A DNA stretch of 64,000 nucleotides, taken from positions 62,001-126,000 of IMG/VR virus record IMGVR_UViG_3300027770_000027. One strand, 5' to 3'. Made by a program: the position numbers and the translations under genes. The stretch's first letter is position 1. Each line of letters begins with the position of its first letter. Positions 6,052 through 13,447 of the stretch are shown piece by piece. The stretch comes from a virus. The notes under the pieces were generated by a model that ran no database searches, was not told the origin of the DNA, and saw only the letters and a list, made by a program, of their open reading frames with translations.

Positions 6052-6257
6052 CCTGGTTGTCGGCTTTCTAAGACCTCATGGGTTGCAACCTGGCGAATCA
6101 ATTCAATATGCCTATCTGGGTAATCATAACAAGTAAACTTGTAAGAGTTACGAGCAGGCTGCTCATCTTTGAATTCACCCCAACACCAGAACTCTCCATT
6201 GTTATCTCTATAGCCCACTAGATAGGTATATTGATTATCACCGGTTCTCATATCCAT
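6036..6257 (-). CDS. small protein of a second paralogous group
   Basis: 73 residues. The pattern YTYLVGYRD..W..GEF and later HIELIRQVATHEVLES resembles the proteins at 6248, 18134, 26270 and 26660. It overlaps the preceding gene by 10 nt. Its last residues (GGPSP) are encoded by the next promoter. Confidence 0.65.
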   Translation of the reverse strand: MDMRTGDNQYTYLVGYRDNNGEFWCWGEFKDEQPARNSYKFTCYDYPDRHIELIRQVATHEVLESRQPGGPSP

Positions 6258-6679
6258 TCAGACTTAATAGTTACTTCTCTTTTGACGATTCGATATGTAT
6301 CACAATAAGGTCTACCAGAGTATTCGGCAATGTAATCATAGGCCTCTTTCAAGGTGTCTAGATTATACCTACGAACATTCCATTCATCTTTCTTTTCCCA
6401 GTCTTGAACTTCAATGTCATAAGAGATTCTAGTAGTGGTTTCCGCTGGCTTAGTATTGTTCTTACGAAAACAAAAAGACCTTTTATGTTCAATCACCTGA
6501 GCATCTAGGATCAAAGGGTCTTTGAAAAGTTCTTTAATGGCTATAGAAACATCATCTACATTATGATACTCTGAGGTCCTGTCGTAATCATCAGTTTGAG
6601 TATAGACCTCTACAGCATCTCGCTTTTTATTAGTCTTAGTGACCTCAATGGTATATACAGTTTTATTTAGGTATGCCAT
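6248..6679 (-). CDS. soluble protein, two related halves
   Basis: 143 residues. VYTIEVTKTN..D..A..EL in the first half and ISYDIEVQDWEKKDEW..YRIVKREVTIKSEWI in the second look like copies of the same strand-helix-strand unit found in several small proteins here. The start follows TTAATATG. Function unknown. Confidence 0.65.
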   Translation of the reverse strand: MAYLNKTVYTIEVTKTNKKRDAVEVYTQTDDYDRTSEYHNVDDVSIAIKELFKDPLILDAQVIEHKRSFCFRKNNTKPAETTTRISYDIEVQDWEKKDEWNVRRYNLDTLKEAYDYIAEYSGRPYCDTYRIVKREVTIKSEWI

Positions 6680-6685
6680 ATTAAT

Positions 6686-6886
6686 TTAATCCTTTGCTCT
6701 CGCACCATATATGGTATCATATCCACTATCATATCCAATCTGATAACCAGCTTCGAATCCTTCATTCAAAGCTTCCTTAGCAATCTGCCTGAATAGCTCT
6801 CGATGGTGCTCATAAGACATAGCTTTGTGTTTAGTCTCTAGTACTTTGTTAATGATCTTGTCAATGGCTTCGTATTCTTCTTCCAT
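6686..6886 (-). CDS. helical small protein, unknown
   Basis: 66 residues, acidic and helical, ending in a Tyr/Gly-rich segment (FEAGYQIGYDSGYDTIYG) like that of 2758-2991. Part of the 6036-7106 run. Confidence 0.65.
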   Translation of the reverse strand: MEEEYEAIDKIINKVLETKHKAMSYEHHRELFRQIAKEALNEGFEAGYQIGYDSGYDTIYGARAKD

Positions 6887-6887
6887 A

Positions 6888-7106
6888 TTAGTAAGGGTAA
6901 CTTGATTCTACTCCATCTTGACGCCAAAAGCTAGCTAATTCATCAAAGAAGTCTTGTTCTTTGTAACTGGTATCCCAATAGAATTCAGCACCATAAGGAC
7001 TTTTGCCTTTAATGATCCACTTTTCTAATGAAGTGTAGTATTGTACCTCAAAAGTATAAGCTGCGGCAACATGCAATAAGGTTTGGGAAGGAGGATTGGA
7101 GGTCAT
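6888..7106 (-). CDS. small aromatic-rich protein, unknown
   Basis: 72 residues, rich in Tyr, Phe and Trp (YTFEVQYYTSLEKWIIKG). No family recognised. No TTCCCC promoter; the 44-nt gap upstream contains two TTAATACA-like words. Confidence 0.6.
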   Translation of the reverse strand: MTSNPPSQTLLHVAAAYTFEVQYYTSLEKWIIKGKSPYGAEFYWDTSYKEQDFFDELASFWRQDGVESSYPY

Positions 7107-7150
7107 AATAGAATAAACAGAGAGGAAAGACCTGTATTAACACACTTGTA

Positions 7151-7477
7151 TTAGTGGTTCAATTCCAAGCTATCAACAACGTCTTGGATGGTTTCATAAT
7201 CTTCTTCGGAGATCTCATTCTTAAAATGGGTCTTAGCGATCTCTACCCAATTAACCGCATTGAGATAATCTCCAACAGCTTGATACGCCAAAGACCCCTG
7301 TTTAAGGTCTGCGAACTCCAACTCTTCCACTAGCTGCTCAAAGGCATCTGCCATATGCTCTACATCATCGAACTCCTGGTCTTCTGCCATTGACGCGAAG
7401 ATCTCCTCATACATGAGGTTGATGTTCCAGGTCTGCTTGTTCGTCCAGCCGTTGTATGTCGTATCGTTTCTCATCAT
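7151..7477 (-). CDS. NGWxNxxTWN-type phage protein
   Basis: 108 residues. The start MMRNDTTYNGWTNKQTWNIN carries the NGWxNxxTWN signature found at the N-terminus of a widespread uncharacterised phage and bacterial protein family. The remainder is acidic and helical. ATGATG start 6 nt after the -10. Molecular role unknown. Confidence 0.75.
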   Translation of the reverse strand: MMRNDTTYNGWTNKQTWNINLMYEEIFASMAEDQEFDDVEHMADAFEQLVEELEFADLKQGSLAYQAVGDYLNAVNWVEIAKTHFKNEISEEDYETIQDVVDSLELNH

Positions 7478-7483
7478 GTAAAT

Positions 7484-7512
7484 ATCTTATAGGAAGAAAG
7501 GGGGAACCACAC
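7484..7512 (-). promoter_or_regulatory. leaderless-type promoter
   Basis: -35 GTGTGG, spacer 17 opening TTCCCC, -10 TAAGAT, 6 nt to the ATGATG at 7477. Confidence 0.75.
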
Positions 7513-7515
7513 GCC

Positions 7516-7926
7516 TTACAGACTGCCGACATGCAGGACCTTGTCATCCTGGGAAAATTCAAAGCCGTGGCTGTAGTAACCGTTATGTACATTCCATAGA
7601 TGAAGGAATTGTTCCTGATCTCCCTTAATCATACGAAAGACTGCCCGGTTGTCATCATCGTAGTAATCATCAATGCTAGTCGAAAGCTTTTCAAAGAACG
7701 CAGGATCAAAGGTCCAACCTTCGAGTAGTTGATTAACATCTTTACCATCCTGGATGGTGTCATTAAACAAATGATCGTGAAGGTCGGTAGTAACCTTGTC
7801 ACTAACATACCAACCAAAGCTCTCACAGCAGCTAGCTGAGAAATCATATCCGACAAGAACATTGTTCTCGTCTACGAAGTTAATCTTAGAACCCCAGCTA
7901 TCAGGATCTGCATGGAAATAACGCAT
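7516..7926 (-). CDS. acidic soluble protein, unknown
   Basis: 136 residues: MRYFHADPDSWGSKINFVDE, then a CCESFGWYVSDK segment. A CCESFGW-type motif followed by acidic residues recurs in uncharacterised phage proteins, but I cannot name the family. No TTCCCC promoter; two 18-nt direct repeats lie directly upstream. Confidence 0.65.
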   Translation of the reverse strand: MRYFHADPDSWGSKINFVDENNVLVGYDFSASCCESFGWYVSDKVTTDLHDHLFNDTIQDGKDVNQLLEGWTFDPAFFEKLSTSIDDYYDDDNRAVFRMIKGDQEQFLHLWNVHNGYYSHGFEFSQDDKVLHVGSL

Positions 7927-7927
7927 A

Positions 7928-7969
7928 GTTGTATTGTATAGAGGTCGTGTGGTTGTATTGTTTAGAGGT
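7928..7969 (-). repeat. two 18-nt direct repeats upstream of 7516-7926
   Basis: ACCTCTATACAATACAAC and ACCTCTAAACAATACAAC (one mismatch), period 24 nt, ending 2 nt before the ATG at 7926. Possibly operator or leader repeats. Confidence 0.6.
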
Positions 7970-7974
7970 AAGAC

Positions 7975-8340
7975 TTACCGCTCCATGGAAGACATGAAAC
8001 GATCTTCGAAATCATTCATGTAGAGGAACTCTGGGTCATTCACCGGAGCATCAAAGGTTGGTTCAAACTTCCCGGCACTTTCAGGAAACTTAGCTTCTCC
8101 TGCCACTTTCCCGTTAATCAAGATACGGACACAACGAAGCTCGTTCGGGTGGCAGACATATTGCCGGGAGTTATTAACAACCCAATCCATCTCCCGCTTG
8201 AGGTCTTGCAGAGCACTGGCTCGGGTCATTCCCACGACCGAATAGATCGTATTCCAATGAATTACTCCAGTATCAGTGAAGACCTGGATCTGAAGGCGAC
8301 CGACGACTGTTTCTTCTGCGAATGATTGTGTTTCCATCAT
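7975..8340 (-). CDS. soluble protein, unknown
   Basis: 121 residues from MMETQSFAEETVVGRLQIQV. Strand-rich middle, no recognised motif. It shares a nearly identical promoter with 8644-8904. Confidence 0.7.
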   Translation of the reverse strand: MMETQSFAEETVVGRLQIQVFTDTGVIHWNTIYSVVGMTRASALQDLKREMDWVVNNSRQYVCHPNELRCVRILINGKVAGEAKFPESAGKFEPTFDAPVNDPEFLYMNDFEDRFMSSMER

Positions 8341-8346
8341 GTATAT

Positions 8347-8375
8347 ATCTTAGACGAGGTTGTGGGGAACCGCAA
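8347..8375 (-). promoter_or_regulatory. leaderless-type promoter
   Basis: -35 TTGCGG, spacer TTCCCCACAACCTCGTC, -10 TAAGAT, 6 nt to the ATGATG at 8340. Same spacer as 8911-8939. Confidence 0.8.
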
Positions 8376-8382
8376 GGACTAC

Positions 8383-8601
8383 TTAAAGGACCACCTGCTC
8401 TGGCTCACTGGCCTGACACACTAGCTCGAGCACCTCCTCCATGTAGGAGACTCCTGCGGCGAAGTTCGCGCGGCCACGGTTGTCGGAGACGTACTGGAGG
8501 ATCACCTGGACTGCTTCAGCCACTGAGACGTGGTTGGCCTTGAGGATCTCTGCGGCGGCGGACTTGGCTGCTTCGGACTGGATGTATTCGTTCTTCATCA
8601 T
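8383..8601 (-). CDS. helical small protein, unknown
   Basis: 72 residues, alanine-rich helical (SEAAKSAAAEILKANHVSVA). No family recognised. ATGATG start. Confidence 0.7.
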   Translation of the reverse strand: MMKNEYIQSEAAKSAAAEILKANHVSVAEAVQVILQYVSDNRGRANFAAGVSYMEEVLELVCQASEPEQVVL

Positions 8602-8607
8602 GTTTAT

Positions 8608-8636
8608 ATCTTAGAGGAGGTAATGGGGAAACTCAA
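8608..8636 (-). promoter_or_regulatory. leaderless-type promoter
   Basis: -35 TTGAGT, spacer 17 opening TTCCCC, -10 TAAGAT, 6 nt to the ATGATG at 8601. Confidence 0.8.
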
Positions 8637-8643
8637 CGCTTAC

Positions 8644-8904
8644 TTAGATGCCCTGGGCAAGTACGGCGTCCTCTGGGCTCTGCCAGTAGGTCTTCGAGAA
8701 GGTCACTATCCAGGTGTCTCTGTTCACTCGAAGGGCTTTGAACACCAGAGCATTGTCCTCATTGTCCAGCACCGTGATGGCATCCACTGAAGAGGGATGG
8801 AAGACGCGGACCTTGTTGACGATGTACTGGACGCGCTTGGCTTCCTTGGCGAGGACGTTGACTTGCTTCGTGCTGAGGACTCGTGTGTATGTGTTCTTCA
8901 TCAT
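8644..8904 (-). CDS. small soluble protein, unknown
   Basis: 86 residues from MMKNTYTRVLSTKQVNVLAK. A basic N-terminal helix is followed by strands; no motif recognised. Confidence 0.7.
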   Translation of the reverse strand: MMKNTYTRVLSTKQVNVLAKEAKRVQYIVNKVRVFHPSSVDAITVLDNEDNALVFKALRVNRDTWIVTFSKTYWQSPEDAVLAQGI

Positions 8905-8910
8905 GTATAT

Positions 8911-8939
8911 ATCTTAGACGAGGTTGTGGGGAAACGCAA
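8911..8939 (-). promoter_or_regulatory. leaderless-type promoter inside the upstream gene's 3' end
   Basis: -35 TTGCGT, spacer TTCCCCACAACCTCGTC, -10 TAAGAT, 6 nt to the ATGATG at 8904. The TAA of the -10 is the stop codon of gene 8914-9135. Confidence 0.8.
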
Positions 8940-9135
8940 GGGCTTCTGCCTTCTCAAGTGCTTCTTCTCCATCCATTCCCAGCTTCTCGATCTGCTCGAT
9001 CGTGGCGTTGGCTGCTTCACAAGCGGACCTGCGGAGCTTTGCGGCTTCATCCCCCCAAACACCGTCCAGGTCGAAAGCCTGTTGGAGTTGCAAGGTGAGC
9101 TGCTCAAGGAGAATGTCGATCGTGTTTTTCATCAT
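8914..9135 (-). CDS. helical small protein ending in promoter-encoded residues
   Basis: 73 residues, helical, with coiled-coil tendency. The C-terminal residues LAFPHNLV are encoded by the -35 and spacer of the next promoter, and its TAA stop is the first half of that promoter's TAAGAT box. Confidence 0.7.
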   Translation of the reverse strand: MMKNTIDILLEQLTLQLQQAFDLDGVWGDEAAKLRRSACEAANATIEQIEKLGMDGEEALEKAEALAFPHNLV

Positions 9136-9141
9136 GTAATA

Positions 9142-9170
9142 ATCTTAGTCGATCTTAGGGGGAACCGCAC
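9142..9170 (-). promoter_or_regulatory. leaderless-type promoter inside the upstream gene's 3' end
   Basis: -35 GTGCGG, spacer 17 opening TTCCCC, -10 TAAGAT, 6 nt to the ATGATG at 9135. The -10 TAA is the stop of gene 9145-9345. Confidence 0.8.
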
Positions 9171-9345
9171 GAGCATTGTGCTGCTGGGTCTCATAGCTCC
9201 ACATGACTTGTTCCCAATACTTGATTTCTAATTCCAGGTGTCTAGGAATTAAACATAAGTCTATCTTTCTTCTAGGAAGTTGATCATCTAATTCATTCAA
9301 TCGAGCAATGGCTTGTTCGTAATGTTCTCGAGATATAGGAATCAT
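9145..9345 (-). CDS. helical small protein, unknown
   Basis: 66 residues. Ends RAVPPKID, encoded by the promoter of 8914-9135. It overlaps the preceding gene by the ATGA junction at 9342-9345, so it is translationally coupled. Confidence 0.65.
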   Translation of the reverse strand: MIPISREHYEQAIARLNELDDQLPRRKIDLCLIPRHLELEIKYWEQVMWSYETQQHNARAVPPKID

Positions 9346-9716
9346 TTGCTTTGTAACAATGCTACTCTTTCAGGAACTTCTAGTAACCAGGTTAATCTAA
9401 ACTCACCACCAAATCGATCGGAGATGTAATTTAAGCTACCTTCAATTGAATCAATGGATTCGTAACCATAGGTCTCATCTCCTGTTCGACGATCTGGTTC
9501 GTATGGTGTTATGCTTTTGTATTTTTTGCAGGTTCTTATGTTTCTTTGTTCAAGATAAGACCGATACTTGATAATAACATTCTGATGTTTAATGATTCGT
9601 TCACAGATCTTTTCTAGGTTCCAGTGATAATAAAAGTCTTCAAAGACCTGGTTAGCAATAACTGATCGCCAGGTTTTGGCTTTCTTCTCTAGTCGCTTAA
9701 AGGTCTTGTTCTTCAT
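9342..9716 (-). CDS. basic soluble protein, unknown
   Basis: 124 residues with a lysine-rich N-terminus (MKNKTFKRLEKKAKTWRSVI) and aromatic-rich middle. It lies one base after the lipoprotein gene 9718-9981 and before 9145-9345. No motif recognised. Confidence 0.65.
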   Translation of the reverse strand: MKNKTFKRLEKKAKTWRSVIANQVFEDFYYHWNLEKICERIIKHQNVIIKYRSYLEQRNIRTCKKYKSITPYEPDRRTGDETYGYESIDSIEGSLNYISDRFGGEFRLTWLLEVPERVALLQSK

Positions 9717-9717
9717 A

Positions 9718-9981
9718 TTACTTCTCTACAATAGTAACGATGCCTTCTAATACACCGTAAGTAGACTTCTCAGTATACTTGTAAGTGTCTGGTTGTTCTC
9801 CTTCTTTACGTACTCGTGTTAGAATCCAAAGGTCTGTTTGTTTCCAGGAGCAATTGATAAGCTTCTGATCCTTTTCAAGTTCTACGGTCATATTACCACC
9901 AACTGCTCGAGTAAAATAGTTACAGGAAGAAAGAGAAAGAATGGAAACAAGGCCGATTACTTTAAGAATGTTATTGATCAT
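9718..9981 (-). CDS. predicted phage lipoprotein
   Basis: 87 residues. The N-terminus MINNILKVIGLVSILSLSSC is a lipoprotein signal: a hydrophobic core and then the lipobox LSSC with the lipidated Cys at about residue 20. The mature part (about 67 residues) is strand-rich. A host-envelope lipoprotein made early after infection would suit superinfection exclusion (as shown for the Llp and Cor-type proteins of other phages), but the sequence does not prove that role. The start is 6 nt after a TATTAT -10 box. First gene of a three-gene unit with 9342 and 9145. Confidence 0.75.
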   Translation of the reverse strand: MINNILKVIGLVSILSLSSCNYFTRAVGGNMTVELEKDQKLINCSWKQTDLWILTRVRKEGEQPDTYKYTEKSTYGVLEGIVTIVEK

Positions 9982-9987
9982 ACGTTA

Positions 9988-10016
9988 ATAATACATGCTG
10001 TGATGGGGAAGAGCAA
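9988..10016 (-). promoter_or_regulatory. leaderless-type promoter
   Basis: -35 TTGCTC, spacer 17 opening TTCCCC, -10 TATTAT, 6 nt to the ATG at 9981. Confidence 0.75.
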
Positions 10017-10023
10017 CGTGGTA

Positions 10024-10272
10024 TTAACGAGAAACTCGACTGGTCAATGCTGTCTCATACTTGAGAGCATTACGAACTTCTTCAGGAGTTCCCCCGGTTG
10101 TTGCCAGGGTAACCAAATGGCGTAGAGCTGAGGTAAGAACCCCAGTTGCATAGGGGTAATTGATTGCACCATCTCCTTTACGGCGAGCAGCGTCTTCTAC
10201 TTCATTCAGGTAGTTGCGAAGCAGTTCGTTGATCTCTGAGACGCTGACGGTGTTCTTCTTTCTTTTCATCAT
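10024..10272 (-). CDS. helical small protein, unknown
   Basis: 82 residues from MMKRKKNTVSVSEINELLRN. Basic start and helical body. No family recognised. Confidence 0.7.
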   Translation of the reverse strand: MMKRKKNTVSVSEINELLRNYLNEVEDAARRKGDGAINYPYATGVLTSALRHLVTLATTGGTPEEVRNALKYETALTSRVSR

Positions 10273-10278
10273 GTAATA

Positions 10279-10307
10279 ATCTTACATGATGATGGGGGGA
10301 ACGTCAC
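10279..10307 (-). promoter_or_regulatory. leaderless-type promoter
   Basis: -35 GTGACG, spacer TTCCCCCCATCATCATG, -10 TAAGAT, 6 nt to the ATGATG at 10272. It shares its spacer with 13889-13917. Confidence 0.75.
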
Positions 10308-10849
10308 TGTTGAACGCCGTAGAGACTCGCGAGCAAGGACTCGGCTTTATTCAAAGCACCTGGAATACTTGTCTTGTCTACTTTCAATTCTTTAGATGGC
10401 ATAATACCAAATGAATCATAAGCTCTGATGAGTATATGACTTGAGTTATGTATTAAAGTAACTGTGTTGGTAATGTCAGTTAATTGAGCAGTACGACCCT
10501 TGTTTGGATGTTCTGGATCTAATACCTTATGAGTGCTAAGAAAGATACGAGTCCAATCATAACCTTGTTTGCTTAAATCTTTAATCACTTGCGGGGCTTC
10601 CATCAATAGATCTTGAAGGTTTCCATTCTTTAGGTCTTTACTAATAGACTTCTCTCTAGACCAATCTTCTTCACCAAAAACCAAACCATGTATAGAACCA
10701 AAGAACTCTGCTCTAGTAGATAGGTATTGAAACATCTTTGCCAGGACTTCAGGGTCTCTATTAACCTTTGCCTTATTAACGCTCAAAGCATTGGACTCTA
10801 GGACCTTTGCGTAGGCCTGTTCTAATAAAATGGAGTCTTTGGTTCTCAT
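10304..10849 (-). CDS. leader-bearing (prohead-core type) protein
   Basis: 181 residues. Begins MRTKDSILLEQAYAKVLE, the leader shared with 10854-11408, 31450-31614, 43643-44035 and less exactly 11420 and 4602. The rest is soluble and mixed helix-strand, with no enzyme motif seen. In T4-like phages such N-terminal signals send internal proteins into the prohead and are clipped by the prohead protease after L/I-x-E. VLE at residues 16-18 is a candidate site here. Function after packaging unknown. Same transcript as 10854-11408 (4 nt between). Confidence 0.7.
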   Translation of the reverse strand: MRTKDSILLEQAYAKVLESNALSVNKAKVNRDPEVLAKMFQYLSTRAEFFGSIHGLVFGEEDWSREKSISKDLKNGNLQDLLMEAPQVIKDLSKQGYDWTRIFLSTHKVLDPEHPNKGRTAQLTDITNTVTLIHNSSHILIRAYDSFGIMPSKELKVDKTSIPGALNKAESLLASLYGVQQ

Positions 10850-10853
10850 ATGA

Positions 10854-11408
10854 TTAACGTTTCATTCCACCGATTCTAAAGCTTTGTCCAGCTTTTGCAT
10901 GAACTTCTGCAGGGGAGTCTTCCAGGAAACGAACACTAACTGTGGTGCCTTGATTTACATTATAGTCCTGACCTTTAATGGTTAAAATTAAATTACCGTT
11001 CTTTGTGTAATCTTGATCTCCGGAAGATCTCTTAACATCCTGAATAACGCCTTGAGCAAATACTCCATCCTCTAATTCAAACTTTGTATGAGCAACACTA
11101 CCACCAGATCCAGGCACTGTAGCACTACCATCATCACGACCATAACCAGAGGTTTGTTTATGACCAGTGACTCTAGACAAAGACACTTCTTTACCAACCA
11201 GGGTCTTTAGTTTAGCAAAGGCATTATCCTTTTCAAAAGATGGGAGCATATTGAATCTAGGAATAAGATTATTAGCTTCGTCTTCAGATATAGGAGCTTG
11301 TTGATCCTTGAAATGCATTGCATCAATCTCTTTAGCTCTCCTGGAACTAATCCCTTCTTGGACAGTTTCATAGGCTTGCTCAAGTAAAATAGTGTCTTTA
11401 GTTCTCAT
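10854..11408 (-). CDS. leader-bearing (prohead-core type) protein
   Basis: 184 residues from MRTKDTILLEQAYETVQE. I take this ATG rather than 11468 because it starts the shared leader and follows an AATAAATA motif. The C-terminal half is strand-rich with Gly/Ser segments (a GYGRDDGSATVPGSGG linker), possibly a small beta domain. Overlap with 11420-11770 is avoided by this start. Confidence 0.7.
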   Translation of the reverse strand: MRTKDTILLEQAYETVQEGISSRRAKEIDAMHFKDQQAPISEDEANNLIPRFNMLPSFEKDNAFAKLKTLVGKEVSLSRVTGHKQTSGYGRDDGSATVPGSGGSVAHTKFELEDGVFAQGVIQDVKRSSGDQDYTKNGNLILTIKGQDYNVNQGTTVSVRFLEDSPAEVHAKAGQSFRIGGMKR

Positions 11409-11416
11409 TGTTATAT

Positions 11417-11424
11417 TATTTATT
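11417..11424 (-). promoter_or_regulatory. T4-late-like motif AATAAATA
   Basis: 8 nt before the ATG at 11408, in the sequence AGAATAAATAATATAACAATG split here for clarity as AGAATAAATA then ATATAACAATG. Confidence 0.45.
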
Positions 11425-11770
11425 CTCCTTGTTCGTCTTCTTCTGTAGGATGAGACATATAATCCCACTTATCCCAGCTACTCATTTCAGGTTCTTCTTC
11501 TTCATCTTGATCATTGCTTTGATCCTTAGCTTTAATGAGAGCGGCTAGTTGAACTGCTAACTTGGCAATCTCTGGGTCCATTACTCTTTGATGCCCGTAT
11601 TGACCCCAATGAGCTAGTTCATCCAATACAGCTTCCATACTATGAGGAAGAGTCCCACTTGGTTTATTTGGATTTGCTAGGATATCTTTAGCCTCTTTCT
11701 CTGGATTGAATTCCATGACAAGCTTATAAGCTTCATGTATATTGGTTAATTCTTTACTCGGGAGTCTCAT
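11420..11770 (-). CDS. acidic protein with a related leader
   Basis: 116 residues. MRLPSKELTNIHEAYKLVME aligns with the MRTKD leader (acidic-x-AY-x-x-V-x-E spacing conserved). The C-terminus is extremely acidic (DQDEEEEPEMSS), a composition like scaffold or core proteins. Preceded by GATAAATA. Confidence 0.65.
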   Translation of the reverse strand: MRLPSKELTNIHEAYKLVMEFNPEKEAKDILANPNKPSGTLPHSMEAVLDELAHWGQYGHQRVMDPEIAKLAVQLAALIKAKDQSNDQDEEEEPEMSSWDKWDYMSHPTEEDEQGE

Positions 11771-11779
11771 TTGTTTTTA

Positions 11780-11836
11780 TTATTTATCCTCAAAGAGCAT
11801 CATAAACACAAACCAAAATAAGATTAAAGCAATCAT
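11780..11836 (-). CDS. 18-residue hydrophobic micropeptide
   Basis: MIALILFWFVFMMLFEDK, one helix. Coupled by ATGA to 11833-12063. The late-like motif of the next gene overlaps its stop. Confidence 0.4.
   Translation of the reverse strand: MIALILFWFVFMMLFEDK
11781..11788 (-). promoter_or_regulatory. T4-late-like motif GATAAATA
   Basis: 10 nt before the ATG at 11770, overlapping the end of the micropeptide above. Confidence 0.4.
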
Positions 11837-12063
11837 TTGTTGGCGTTGCATTTGTAATGTTCGTACAAAGCTTCTTCGATTTCTCTACGTTCTTTTCTAT
11901 TAAATTGACTAGTGACATCATCACATTCCCAGTTTTGAATCCTTACTGAATGTGGACAACCTTGTTGATCTAGATATTCAAATACGAATAGTCTGTAGTC
12001 ATCATATACAATTTCTGTGACTCGTTCAATGATAGCTCGAAGGGTTGATTTAACAATTTTCAT
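11833..12063 (-). CDS. small soluble protein, unknown
   Basis: 76 residues, ending EALYEHYKCNANK. Two strands (VYDDYRLFVFEYLDQQG) then a basic helix. Its ATG overlaps the stop of the 40-residue membrane protein upstream (ATGA). Confidence 0.65.
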   Translation of the reverse strand: MKIVKSTLRAIIERVTEIVYDDYRLFVFEYLDQQGCPHSVRIQNWECDDVTSQFNRKERREIEEALYEHYKCNANK

Positions 12064-12182
12064 TTAAGCAAATAAGCAATAAGAATGGTGGCTGTGACTG
12101 CTCCTGTGAATGATGCTACAACTACTCCTAGAAACATAAGAGTATAGCGAAGGTATGGTTTGTCTGTATTAAACGTTTTCAT
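12060..12182 (-). CDS. 40-residue single-pass membrane protein
   Basis: Starts MKTFNTDKPYLRYTLMFLGV with one long helix after residue 14. Coupled through ATGA to the next gene. Function unknown. Confidence 0.55.
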   Translation of the reverse strand: MKTFNTDKPYLRYTLMFLGVVVASFTGAVTATILIAYLLK

Positions 12183-12228
12183 TATTCCGGATAGTGGACT
12201 TCAACTACTTTATGTACTTTGGTTTGTT

Positions 12229-12579
12229 CTACCAATTGATGTCTTTATTTTCAACAATGCCGACAGGAGAACCATCTGTACGAAAGATGACAATCCGGAA
12301 ATCTTCCTTAGCTTTGCTCCAAGCTTCTAATTGGTCAAACTCTTTATTACCAAACATCATCAACGTATGGCCCCGACGCAATTCAGCTCGAAAAGTACTC
12401 AAAGCTACTGAAGGAATATTAGATGACAAAGCTATAAGAGTCTTACCCAGATCAATAAGATCTTCTGCAAATTCAGAGACATCATTATCTCCTTGAGTGT
12501 CATTCAAGAAATCCATCATGGCTTCCTGATACCGTGTGATCATGTCTTCTGCGTTAGCAATCAATGTGTTCTTCATCAT
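12229..12579 (-). CDS. helical acidic protein, unknown
   Basis: 116 residues from MMKNTLIANAEDMITRYQEA. The first two thirds are helical, and a strand pair DFRIVIFRTDGSPVGIVENK closes the protein. Likely first gene of the unit 12229-11780. Confidence 0.7.
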   Translation of the reverse strand: MMKNTLIANAEDMITRYQEAMMDFLNDTQGDNDVSEFAEDLIDLGKTLIALSSNIPSVALSTFRAELRRGHTLMMFGNKEFDQLEAWSKAKEDFRIVIFRTDGSPVGIVENKDINW

Positions 12580-12585
12580 GTAAAT

Positions 12586-12614
12586 ATATTAGTTAAAGTT
12601 ATGGGGAACCTCAA
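12586..12614 (-). promoter_or_regulatory. leaderless-type promoter
   Basis: -35 TTGAGG, spacer 17 opening TTCCCC, -10 TAATAT, 6 nt to the ATGATG at 12579. Confidence 0.8.
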
Positions 12615-12617
12615 GGC

Positions 12618-12938
12618 TTACTTGCAGAGAGCCTTGCGAATCGGATCTACTCCGGTCAGGCGAACCAACTGCCTCGCATACACCGGGACCTTCCTCATTA
12701 CGAGGGCTAGCTGCTTGGGAGTCAATCTCCCGTATTGCTGGAAGGCTTTGGCCATGCGAGTGAGGATGAAAGCATCACAGCAACGGAACCCCACTCCATT
12801 GTGCATCTCTGTGCGGTCCTTATCTTGCTCCTCATCAGTCTGCTCCTTGGCGATGCGGACCAAGGCTCGAACAGCCCATGCTTCATCGGTGGCGAGCTTG
12901 TTTTGGAGAGCGGCGATAACGTCTTCTTGTTTCATCAT
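12618..12938 (-). CDS. helical basic protein, unknown
   Basis: 106 residues from MMKQE. C-terminal KQLALVMRKVPVYARQLVRL is basic and helical; a CC pair sits mid-protein. DNA binding is possible but no recognised motif supports it. Confidence 0.7.
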   Translation of the reverse strand: MMKQEDVIAALQNKLATDEAWAVRALVRIAKEQTDEEQDKDRTEMHNGVGFRCCDAFILTRMAKAFQQYGRLTPKQLALVMRKVPVYARQLVRLTGVDPIRKALCK

Positions 12939-12944
12939 GTAAAT

Positions 12945-12973
12945 ATATTAGCAGAGGATGGAGGGAACCTCCC
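12945..12973 (-). promoter_or_regulatory. leaderless-type promoter
   Basis: -35 GGGAGG (poor), spacer 17 opening TTCCCT, -10 TAATAT, 6 nt to the ATGATG at 12938. Confidence 0.65.
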
Positions 12974-12976
12974 GCT

Positions 12977-13441
12977 CTATTCCAGTGTCACGAGACCTGG
13001 AGCGATGCGATACACGATACAACCGAGGACTTCGGTTCCCTGCTTCCAATGAGCTTCACAGCGGTAAACTCCTTCTTCTACAAGCTTATTACAAAACACG
13101 GTAATCTCTAAATCACGACCGGTCTTAACCTTAAAAGCATAAGCTCCTTCACCAGGAGATTCTACTCGAACGATACGAGTACGAACCTTAAAGCCTGCAT
13201 GCTTCTGAGGAATGGGGTTGCCGTTGATCATCGTGGGCAGAGAAAACTTCCCGGGAGTATCATAGGTGACCACTCCACTCTGCTCGCCGCCTACAACAAC
13301 CTCCGGAATGTTATTGCGGTTGGAAGGCGTAAACAAAGTCCCTCGATCAGCATGTGCAAGAGCGTAGCTGAGGACATAGATCACGTTGCGGTTGTGCTGC
13401 TTCTGATTGTTCTGCGTAGGCTTGAAGGTGTTTCTCATCAT
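12977..13441 (-). CDS. strand-rich soluble protein, unknown
   Basis: 154 residues from MMRNTFKPTQNNQKQHNRNV. Mostly beta (KVRTRIVRVES, AFKVKTGRDLEITVF), with two cysteines near the end. No family recognised. Confidence 0.7.
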   Translation of the reverse strand: MMRNTFKPTQNNQKQHNRNVIYVLSYALAHADRGTLFTPSNRNNIPEVVVGGEQSGVVTYDTPGKFSLPTMINGNPIPQKHAGFKVRTRIVRVESPGEGAYAFKVKTGRDLEITVFCNKLVEEGVYRCEAHWKQGTEVLGCIVYRIAPGLVTLE

Positions 13442-13447
13442 GTAAAT

